Positions 26,888 through 33,232 of a stretch of DNA of 64,000 bases are shown one piece after another. The notes below the pieces were generated by a model. That model made no database searches and was not told the DNA's origin. It saw only the letters and a program-made list of their open reading frames with translations. The DNA is from Sphingobium sp. Its GTDB lineage: Bacteria > Pseudomonadota > Alphaproteobacteria > Sphingomonadales > Sphingomonadaceae. The position numbers and the translations under genes were made by a program. Numbering within the stretch: the first letter of the stretch is position 1; every line of letters begins with the position of its first letter. The stretch is taken from the NCBI GenBank assembly GCA_023266575.1, contig JAHFPV010000001.1, forward strand, positions 283,152 to 347,151, read 5' to 3'.

Positions 26888-27781
26888 ATGCGACTACCTG
26901 ATTTTGAGGCCTGGGCGATGTTCGCCGCCGTGGTCGAACATCGCAGCTTCACCGACGCGGCCAAGGCGCTGAGCGTGTCGAAGGCGACTGTGTCCAAGGC
27001 CGTGACCCGGCTGGAAGAGCATCTCGACACCAGCCTGTTCAACCGCACCAGCCGCCGTCTGGCGCTGACCGAAAGCGGCAAAAGGCTGGCCGATCACGCC
27101 CATCGTATTCTTGCCGAAGGACAGGCGGCGGAGGAGGCGGCGCGGGAAGAAACCGCCGATCTGTCGGGCGTCGTGCGGCTGGGCGCGCCGATGAGCTTTG
27201 GCCTGCAACGCATCGCCCCGCTGATTGCCCGCTTTACCCAGGAGCATCCGCTGGTCGACATCGACCTGCATCTGTCCGACGCGCATATCGACCTCATTGA
27301 AATGGGTCTGGACGCCACCATCCGTATCGCCGACATGCCCGACAGTTCGCTGCGGGCGCGGCGCCTGGCCGATGTGCATATCCATCTCGTCGCGTCGCCC
27401 GCCTATCTGGCAGTACGGGGAAGGCCAGTGCATCCTTCGGACCTGAGCGGCCATGACTGTCTGTGCTATTCCAATGTGACCACGCCCGACGTGTGGCGCT
27501 TTACGGGGCCGGGGCAGCAGAATGTGGTGGTGCAGGTCCGATCGCGCCTGACGGTCAACAGCGGGGACGCGATGCTTCCTGCGTTGCGCGCGGGGGTCGG
27601 CATTGCCCGACTGCCCGATTTTATCGTCGGCGAAGCGCTGGCCAATGGCGAACTGGAGGAGTTGCTGATCGACTGGCGCGCGCCGCCCTTTGGCCTCCAC
27701 CTCGTCACGCCGCCATCGCGGCTACGCCCCGCCCGCGTCGATGCGCTGCTGGATTTCATCACTAGGCATCACGGCTGTTGA
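26888..27781 (+). CDS. LysR-family transcriptional regulator
   Basis: 297 residues. The winged HTH spans about 2-60 with SFTDAAKALSVSKATVSKAV as the helix-turn-helix. The effector domain covers about 88-295. It is of the AaeR/DsdC-like short class often seen next to pirin and quinone-reductase genes. The start at 26888 gives the standard N-terminus; the frame is open further upstream without coding signal. Autoregulation plus control of the divergent pirin gene is the usual arrangement. Confidence 0.92.
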   Translation: MRLPDFEAWAMFAAVVEHRSFTDAAKALSVSKATVSKAVTRLEEHLDTSLFNRTSRRLALTESGKRLADHAHRILAEGQAAEEAAREETADLSGVVRLGAPMSFGLQRIAPLIARFTQEHPLVDIDLHLSDAHIDLIEMGLDATIRIADMPDSSLRARRLADVHIHLVASPAYLAVRGRPVHPSDLSGHDCLCYSNVTTPDVWRFTGPGQQNVVVQVRSRLTVNSGDAMLPALRAGVGIARLPDFIVGEALANGELEELLIDWRAPPFGLHLVTPPSRLRPARVDALLDFITRHHGC

Positions 27782-27797
27782 CGCTCGTTTCGCAGGT

Positions 27798-27900
27798 GAA
27801 TCTTTCTTGACTCGCAAGGAATCGTTTCGGCCTCAACTCTTTGTAAATAGATTCGTTTTTGGGCGACTCGTGGATTTCTGCGGGTTAGCGAAAAATTAAC
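27798..27900 (+). promoter_or_regulatory. ctrA control region: five GANTC sites and a CtrA box
   Basis: GANTC, the CcrM methylation site, occurs at 27798, 27809, 27819, 27850 and 27865: five in 72 bp. TTAG-N7-TTAAC at 27885-27900 matches the CtrA consensus TTAA-N7-TTAAC with one change. Caulobacter ctrA is likewise controlled by GANTC methylation and by CtrA itself. The start codon is 90 bp downstream of the box. Confidence 0.7.
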
Positions 27901-27989
27901 CTTTGTCCTTCAGAAGTTTTTTGGTTAATGAATTGATGCGGACGCCGTTCTGGTGGGGTGAACGGACCTGCGACACAAAGGGGCTTCAC

Positions 27990-28697
27990 ATGCGCGTGCT
28001 GCTGATTGAGGATGAACCGACCACCGCCAAGGCGATTGAGCTGATGCTCACGACCGAAGGTTTCAATGTCTATACGACCGACCTGGGCGAGGAAGGTCTC
28101 GATCTCGGCAAGCTGTATGATTACGACATCATCTGCCTGGATCTCAACCTGCCTGACATGCACGGCTATGACGTGCTGAAAAAGCTCCGCGCTGCCAAGG
28201 TGCAGACCCCGGTGCTGATCCTGTCGGGCATAGCCGAGATGGATAGCAAGGTCCGCTCCTTCGGCTTCGGCGCCGACGATTATGTGACCAAGCCCTTCCA
28301 TCGCGAAGAGCTGATCGCCCGTATCCATGCCGTGGTGCGCCGGTCCAAGGGCCATTCGCAATCGGTCATCCGCACCGGCAAGCTGGCGGTCAATCTGGAT
28401 GCCAAGACGGTGGAAGTGGACGGCAATCGCGTTCACCTGACCGGCAAGGAATATGCCATGCTGGAGCTGCTGTCGCTCCGCAAGGGTACGACCCTGACCA
28501 AGGAAATGTTCCTCAACCATCTCTATGGCGGGATGGACGAGCCGGAACTCAAGATTATCGACGTGTTCATCTGCAAGCTGCGCAAGAAACTGGCGCTGGC
28601 GTGCAGCGGCGACAATTATATCGAAACCGTCTGGGGCCGCGGCTATGTGCTGCGCGACCCGGAAGAGGCGATGGAAGAACAGGCCAAGGTCGCCTGA
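27990..28697 (+). CDS. ctrA: Cell-cycle response regulator CtrA
   Basis: 235 residues, OmpR/PhoB type. The receiver domain has the acidic pocket ED at 8-9, phospho-acceptor D51 ([11 protein letters not shown]) and Lys in TKPFH. The DNA-binding domain is nearly identical to known CtrA over [17 protein letters not shown] and [18 protein letters not shown]. CtrA controls replication initiation, division and motility genes in alphaproteobacteria. The last 20 residues diverge. The upstream region carries a CtrA box and GANTC sites. Confidence 0.96.
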   Translation: MRVLLIEDEPTTAKAIELMLTTEGFNVYTTDLGEEGLDLGKLYDYDIICLDLNLPDMHGYDVLKKLRAAKVQTPVLILSGIAEMDSKVRSFGFGADDYVTKPFHREELIARIHAVVRRSKGHSQSVIRTGKLAVNLDAKTVEVDGNRVHLTGKEYAMLELLSLRKGTTLTKEMFLNHLYGGMDEPELKIIDVFICKLRKKLALACSGDNYIETVWGRGYVLRDPEEAMEEQAKVA

Positions 28698-28730
28698 CGC
28701 TTCGCGCCACACGCGCTTACCAGGGGGTGG

Positions 28731-28767
28731 AAAGGCCGATGATCTGTAAGGATCGTCGGCCTTTTCC
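28731..28767 (+). terminator. Rho-independent terminator of ctrA
   Basis: AAAGGCCGATGATC (28731-28744) pairs with GATCGTCGGCCTTT with one G-U, closing a 5-6-nt loop. The 3' arm ends in TTTT and the hairpin lies 34 bases after the ctrA stop. Confidence 0.85.
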
Positions 28768-28790
28768 GTTGTGGCTCGACTGAACTTGGC

Positions 28791-28825
28791 CTAAGATATT
28801 GTTCGATAAGGATACAATATCTTAG
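28791..28825 (+). promoter_or_regulatory. Perfect 12-bp-arm palindrome overlapping the esterase leader
   Basis: CTAAGATATTGT (28791-28802) and ACAATATCTTAG (28814-28825) are perfect inverted arms around 11 nt. The last bases touch the GGAGAG ribosome site of the esterase gene starting at 28834. It is AT-rich in a GC-rich background. It could be the operator of an unlinked regulator or a leader hairpin that masks the ribosome site. Confidence 0.6.
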
Positions 28826-28833
28826 GAGAGGCC

Positions 28834-29781
28834 ATGACGACCCGCCATCTGATCGACCCCGAAATCGTGCCCGTGCTGGATTTTCTGCCGGAACTGGATC
28901 TGAGCCATGACATATTGCCGATGATGCGGGAGGGCATGGCGGCGATGGAGGTGCCCGGACCAGTGGCGTCCCCCGACATCCGCTTGATTCCGGGCCGCGA
29001 TGGCGCGCCCGATGTGCCGCTGCATATCTTCAATGCCGATCCTGCCCGCCCGCCGCGTCCAGCCATATTGCACATCCATGGCGGCGGGATGGTGTTGGGC
29101 ACGGCCGATATGGCGAGCCGGTCGATCGGGCCGATGGCCGAAGCGATGGGCTTCGTCGCTGCCTCGGTCGATTATCGGCTCGCGCCCGAAACGGCCTTTC
29201 CGGGGCCGCAGGAGGATTGTTATGCCGCGCTCGACTGGCTGGTGGCGCAGGCTGATACGCTGGGTGTTGATCCCCAGCGCATTGTCGTGATGGGCGAAAG
29301 TGCGGGCGGCGGGCTGGCGGCGGCGCTGGCATTGATGGCGCGGGACCGGGGCGACATTGCGCTGGCCGGGCAGATACTGATCTATCCCATGCTCGACCAT
29401 CGTACCGGCGGGCCGGACTGCCGTTGGCAATCGGCCAGCACGGGCGAATTCATCTGGACACGCGCCTCCAACCAGTTTGGCTGGGGGGCATTGCGTGGCG
29501 ATTATGGCTCCGACGACCCGCGCAAGGGCTGGTTCTCGCCCGCTCTGGCGGATGATCTGGCTGGCCTGCCGCCGACCTATGTGGCGGTGGGTGCGCTTGA
29601 CCTGTTCCTTGACGAGGATCTCGATTTTGTGCGGCGGCTGGCCGGGGCAGGGGTGCCCGTGGAATGTCATGTTTATCCGGGCGCTATCCACGCCTTCGAT
29701 ATGATGGCGACCGCGCGGGTCGCGCAACGCGCTCAGCGTGATTTGACCGATGCGATCGCGCGGATGCTTGTCCTCGACTGA
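28834..29781 (+). CDS. Alpha/beta hydrolase, hormone-sensitive-lipase (HSL) family esterase
   Basis: 315 residues. The oxyanion motif HIHGGGMVLG lies near residue 85, the nucleophile in GESAGGG, the acid in DLFLDED and the histidine in GAIHAFD. There is no signal peptide, so it acts in the cytoplasm on short-chain or bulky carboxyl esters. A GGAGAG ribosome site is placed directly after the palindrome at 28791-28825. The native substrate is unknown. Confidence 0.93.
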   Translation: MTTRHLIDPEIVPVLDFLPELDLSHDILPMMREGMAAMEVPGPVASPDIRLIPGRDGAPDVPLHIFNADPARPPRPAILHIHGGGMVLGTADMASRSIGPMAEAMGFVAASVDYRLAPETAFPGPQEDCYAALDWLVAQADTLGVDPQRIVVMGESAGGGLAAALALMARDRGDIALAGQILIYPMLDHRTGGPDCRWQSASTGEFIWTRASNQFGWGALRGDYGSDDPRKGWFSPALADDLAGLPPTYVAVGALDLFLDEDLDFVRRLAGAGVPVECHVYPGAIHAFDMMATARVAQRAQRDLTDAIARMLVLD

Positions 29782-29784
29782 CGC

Positions 29785-29841
29785 AAAAAAAATGGGCCGA
29801 CGATCCTGTCTGGCCAAGATGGCCTTCTAAATCGTCGGCCC
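29785..29841 (-). terminator. Rho-independent terminator of the low-complexity secreted protein gene
   Basis: GGGCCGACGAT (29794-29804) and ATCGTCGGCCC (29831-29841) form a perfect 11-bp stem with an inner GGCCaagatGGCC hairpin. On the minus strand it runs into eight T residues (29792-29785). It may also stop esterase transcripts. Confidence 0.85.
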
Positions 29842-29907
29842 GGTCAGGCGGCGGGGCGGGATGCGACGGCTTGGAACTTGGCCGCCGCCCCCCTTTCCCC
29901 TGCGGGG

Positions 29908-30525
29908 TCAATCTTCCGCCTGACTTTCGGGAGCGGCACCGGTCGAACCGGCACCTTGTCCACCCCCAGAAACCTGGCCGCTGGCGTCGATCGATGCTGC
30001 GCCGTTCACAGCGCCAGTGGCGCTGCCAACGGCCGATCCAGCCCGATCCCGAACCGCGCCTGCGGCCTGTCCAGCCCGGTCCTTCGTTGCACTGACGGCG
30101 CCGCTTGCCCGATCCCGTACTGCGCCGACGCCGCTATCGGCCCGGTCACGCACATTGCCGACGGCATTGCGCGCATCGCTGGTGCCGAGCGTATCGACCG
30201 CCAGGCTGCCGCCCGCCGATCCGCTGGCCGAACCCGAAGCGCTGCCGCTGCGGCTCTTGTCCCTGCGGGTCAGCGAACCGCTGGCACTGCCATCGGCGCG
30301 GCCATTGCCAGACCCGCTAGCGCCGACCCGGCCATTGTCCAGGTCGATGCTGCGGTCGAGGCCAAGACCACCGCTGCCCGATCCGCCCAGCGCTCCGCCA
30401 AGGCCGCCGACCGATCCACCCAGCAGACCGCCACCGCCGCCGCTGCCGCCCAGCAATTGGGCCGAAGCGGGAACTGCGGTCAGCGTTGCGATACAGGCCG
30501 CCACGATCATGAACTTGCTCTTCAT
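29908..30525 (-). CDS. Secreted low-complexity protein with four 11-residue repeats
   Basis: 205 residues. The signal peptide ends VPASA-Q at 22-23 and the mature protein starts QLLGG. A Gly/Leu-rich segment spans 23-56 and a Ser/Gly-rich segment 68-108. Four contiguous hendecads then follow, of form (V/T)(R/K)DRAxxxxx(A/S): 125-135, 136-146, 147-157 and 158-168. Such 11-mers form amphipathic helices, as in LEA-like proteins. No enzyme motif or cysteine outside the signal peptide is seen. A promoter at 30591-30565 matches that of the neighbouring ECF sigma gene. Function unknown; a stress-induced envelope or surface protein is inferred. Confidence 0.75.
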   Translation of the reverse strand: MKSKFMIVAACIATLTAVPASAQLLGGSGGGGGLLGGSVGGLGGALGGSGSGGLGLDRSIDLDNGRVGASGSGNGRADGSASGSLTRRDKSRSGSASGSASGSAGGSLAVDTLGTSDARNAVGNVRDRADSGVGAVRDRASGAVSATKDRAGQAAGAVRDRAGSAVGSATGAVNGAASIDASGQVSGGGQGAGSTGAAPESQAED

Positions 30526-30564
30526 CGCTCATCTCCTTGTTGATTGTCGATGCGATGCAGGGAC

Positions 30565-30591
30565 AACGGGAGGAGGCAGGCATTTCATCCC
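30565..30591 (-). promoter_or_regulatory. Candidate ECF-sigma promoter for the low-complexity protein gene
   Basis: On the minus strand, GGGATGAAA (30591-30583), a 14-nt spacer and CGTT (30568-30565). Both elements and the spacing are identical to those in the 31936-31969 palindrome. The implied transcript start is about 30 bases before the start codon, which has an AGGAGA ribosome site. Confidence 0.6.
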
Positions 30592-30625
30592 GCGCAGGCG
30601 GAAAAAATGCGTAACAGACTAAAAA

Positions 30626-31864
30626 TCAGTCATTATTTCTGCATGTGGCGCAGATGATACCCTGGCCGAAGCCGCGCGCCTTGCCCATTGGCGCTTCTGC
30701 TTCGGCCCGCAGCGCGGTCAGGCTGCCCCGCGCCAGCAACCGCCCGGCGACGAGCGGCGCGGCAAAGCTGGTGCCGCGCACCGCGCCCTTGCCGCCATCG
30801 CTTCGCGCCGCGTTCATATCCGCCCCCGGCGCGGCAAAATCGACATGGGCGGCGGGCCCGGCTTCGGGTAGCAGCCGCCCGCGCCCGTCGATCCCCGTGA
30901 CAGCAATCACCCCGGCATAGGAGGCGGGATAGGCGGGGGGTGCGGCCGGGCCATCATTGCCGACGGCGGCGACCACGGTAACGCCCTTGTCGCGCGCCAG
31001 CCGGATCGCGCCTGCCAGCAGCGGATTGTCCGGCCCGACCAGACTGACCGTGACGACCGGCACCCCGCGCGCCGCCATCCAGCCCAGAGCGCGCACGATC
31101 GCAAAGGCGCCGCCGCCAGCCGGATCGTCGCCATAGACGTCAGCGACCAGCAAAGCCGCGCCCGGTGCCGCGCCGCGCACGCTGCCCGTGCCGCTGATCA
31201 GCGAGGCTACCGCCGTGCCATGGGCGCTGGCCCTTGGCGCACCGCGCGCAAAGCCGCGCTGTTCGATCGGCCCGCTCAGCGCCGGATGCCGCGCGACCCC
31301 GCCGTCGATCAGCCCTGCCGCGCCGCGACCGACCGTGCCGCTGCTTGCCAGTCCTCCCGCCGCCGCGCCGCTGGCTGACCCACCGGGGAAATAAAGATTG
31401 TCGGCGCTGGCCTGCGCCTTCGGGGCGATGCGGCGCACATCTTTCAGCGCCCGCGCCAGACTGCGACCCTGTGGCACTTGCAGCCGTGCGATGCTGAGGC
31501 CCAGCCCCTCCACCGCCTCGCTCTCTACGCCAAATCCCGCGGCCCTCAGCGCATCCAGACTGGCTGCATCCGCACCGGTCAGCAATATCACCCCGCGCCG
31601 TGCCGGCTCACGCCGGTCGTCCAGCTCGACCATATCGCCATGCCGCCGGAGCAGATCGCCGATCCGCGCCGCCCGCGCCGCGATCAACGTATCGGCCAGC
31701 CGTGCCGGAGATAGGCGCTCCAGCCCGCTGCTTTCAATAACGCCACCGACCTGGTCCAGCAAATCGGGTACGACCTGGCCTACCGGACCGCCCAGCAATT
31801 GCGCCTGCGCGCCCGGTGCGATCAGGATCAGCCCCGCGATCATCCATGGGCGGGTCAGTCTCAT
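30626..31864 (-). CDS. Secreted S8-family (subtilisin-like) serine peptidase
   Basis: 412 residues from the ATG at 31864 with GAGAG upstream. A signal peptide ends GAQA-Q, the mature protein starting QLLGG like the neighbouring low-complexity protein. A pro-region fills about 30-160. The catalytic triad is D187 (LIDGGV), H215 (ASAHGTAVA) and S366 (RGTSFAAP), with N303 in VGNDGP. The catalytic domain is short, about 220 residues. The tail carries two cysteines in CATC. It is divergent from an ECF sigma factor and appears to share its promoter palindrome. Its substrate might include the anti-sigma factor or the low-complexity protein, but this is conjecture. Confidence 0.9.
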   Translation of the reverse strand: MRLTRPWMIAGLILIAPGAQAQLLGGPVGQVVPDLLDQVGGVIESSGLERLSPARLADTLIAARAARIGDLLRRHGDMVELDDRREPARRGVILLTGADAASLDALRAAGFGVESEAVEGLGLSIARLQVPQGRSLARALKDVRRIAPKAQASADNLYFPGGSASGAAAGGLASSGTVGRGAAGLIDGGVARHPALSGPIEQRGFARGAPRASAHGTAVASLISGTGSVRGAAPGAALLVADVYGDDPAGGGAFAIVRALGWMAARGVPVVTVSLVGPDNPLLAGAIRLARDKGVTVVAAVGNDGPAAPPAYPASYAGVIAVTGIDGRGRLLPEAGPAAHVDFAAPGADMNAARSDGGKGAVRGTSFAAPLVAGRLLARGSLTALRAEAEAPMGKARGFGQGIICATCRNND

Positions 31865-31935
31865 GTCGCTCTCACCGGTCCTTTCGGGTGCATAATGATC
31901 CATCGCACAAATATTTCCGTTTTTTCTTCGGCTGT

Positions 31936-31969
31936 GGGATGAAACGACCGGGCAGGCCCGTTTCATCCC
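31936..31969. promoter_or_regulatory. Bidirectional ECF-sigma promoter embedded in a perfect inverted repeat
   Basis: GGGATGAAACG (31936-31946) and CGTTTCATCCC (31959-31969) are perfect inverted arms around 12 nt. On each strand this reads GGGATGAAA, 14 nt, CGTT, so one strand's -35 is the other strand's -10 region. The plus promoter faces the sigma gene (start 31993), the minus promoter the subtilase (start 31864). The same bipartite motif with the same spacing precedes the gene at 29908-30525. Confidence 0.65.
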
Positions 31970-31992
31970 CGGAACATGTGATTGGAGGCCCG

Positions 31993-32481
31993 ATGTCGTT
32001 CGAGCATGATTTGCTGGCGATCCTGCCCAGGCTGCGGCGCTTTGCCGCCAGCCTCTCGCGCGATCGTGCCGATGGCGACGATCTGTGCCAGGCCGCGCTG
32101 GAGCGGGCGCTCAAGGCGCGCGACCAGTGGCAGCCCGGCACCCGCCTCGACAGCTGGATATATAGGATCATGCGCAACCTGTGGATCGACGAAGCCCGCG
32201 CGCGTCAGCGGGCCGCCAAAACCTTTGCCCCGGCAGAAGCGGGCGAGCATGTCGGCCATGCAGGCGACCGGGATATAGAGGCGCATGTCCATCTGACCGA
32301 CGTCGACCGGGCGATGCAGGCGCTGCCCGACGAACAACGCGAGGCTATCGCGCTCGTGCTGGTGGAGGGGCTGTCCTACAAGGAAGCCGCCGCCGTGCTG
32401 GGGGTGCCGATGGGGACGCTGACGTCGCGGCTGGTTCGCGGGCGCGGGGCGCTAATCGAACTGATGGGGGAAGCGGCATGA
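31993..32481 (+). CDS. ECF-type RNA polymerase sigma factor
   Basis: 162 residues. Region 2 spans about 10-75 (DGDDLCQAALERALKARDQW, then SWIYRIMRNLWIDEARAR). Region 4 spans about 105-155 (LPDEQREAIALVLVEGLSYK, then GVPMGTLTSRLVRGR). There is no region 1.1 or 3. The ATG at 31993 has GGAGG upstream. It is coupled to an anti-sigma gene by a 4-bp overlap. Probable targets are itself, the divergent subtilase and the low-complexity secreted protein, from a shared promoter motif. Confidence 0.94.
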   Translation: MSFEHDLLAILPRLRRFAASLSRDRADGDDLCQAALERALKARDQWQPGTRLDSWIYRIMRNLWIDEARARQRAAKTFAPAEAGEHVGHAGDRDIEAHVHLTDVDRAMQALPDEQREAIALVLVEGLSYKEAAAVLGVPMGTLTSRLVRGRGALIELMGEAA

Positions 32482-33167
32482 CCGACATTGACGAAGCCAT
32501 GCTGATCGCGCTGGTCGATGGCGAATTGGACGAAGTGACCCGCCGCCGCGTCGATCGCGCTGTGGCGGATGATCCGGCGCTGGCGGAGCGACTGGCGATG
32601 CACCGCCGCTTGCGGGAGCGGCTGGCGGGCCATTATGCGCCGATCGCGCAGGAGCCGGTGCCGGGGGCGATGCGCGCGCTGGTGGAGGAGAGCGCCAGGG
32701 TCGTGCCGCTGGTGCGCCCGGCGCAGCGCTGGCGCGGTTGGGTGACGGGCGGGGCGATTGCTGCCAGTCTCGTTCTGGGCCTCAGCCTTGGCCGCCTGAC
32801 CGGCAGTGAGGGCGGCCCGATCGGCCTGCATGATGGCGTCATGGTCGCGCAGGGCGCGTTGGCGCAGGCGCTCGACACCCAGTTGGCGTCGGCGCAGGGC
32901 GACGCGGCGATCCGTATCGGCCTCACCTTTCAGCGCAAGGGCGGCGGCTGGTGCCGCAGCTTCGACGGCGCGGTCGCGGGCGTCGCCTGCCGCGAGGGCG
33001 ATGGCTGGTACGTGCAGCAGGCGTTGCCGGGTGCGGGGCAGGGGCGTGCCTATCGGCAGGCGTCCTCCAGCGACGCGCGGGTCATGGCGACGGTGGACGC
33101 GCTGATCGACGGTGCGCCGGTGGATGCAGCGGCGGAGGCGGCGGCGCGAGGGAAGGGGTGGCGTTGA
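32478..33167 (+). CDS. Anti-sigma factor, single-pass membrane protein
   Basis: 229 residues. The N-terminal part resembles an anti-sigma domain (MLIALVDGELDEVTRRRVDR). One membrane helix lies at about 88-106 (GGAIAASLVLGLSLGRL). A periplasmic domain of about 120 residues follows, with two cysteines (WCRSF and VACREG) that may form a disulfide. The ATGA overlap with the sigma gene implies stoichiometric production. It should hold the sigma factor at the inner membrane until an envelope signal arrives. Confidence 0.88.
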   Translation: MTDIDEAMLIALVDGELDEVTRRRVDRAVADDPALAERLAMHRRLRERLAGHYAPIAQEPVPGAMRALVEESARVVPLVRPAQRWRGWVTGGAIAASLVLGLSLGRLTGSEGGPIGLHDGVMVAQGALAQALDTQLASAQGDAAIRIGLTFQRKGGGWCRSFDGAVAGVACREGDGWYVQQALPGAGQGRAYRQASSSDARVMATVDALIDGAPVDAAAEAAARGKGWR

Positions 33168-33232
33168 AACCATTACCCGTTCGCCATCAGCTTGCCGAAA
33201 TACACCCCGGCTGAAGATTTAGTCCGTCGCGC

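Noticed and set aside
29794-29841. Large hairpin read as an operator for the low-complexity protein gene
   Set aside because: It lies downstream of that gene and is followed by eight T residues on the relevant strand, so it is better explained as a terminator.
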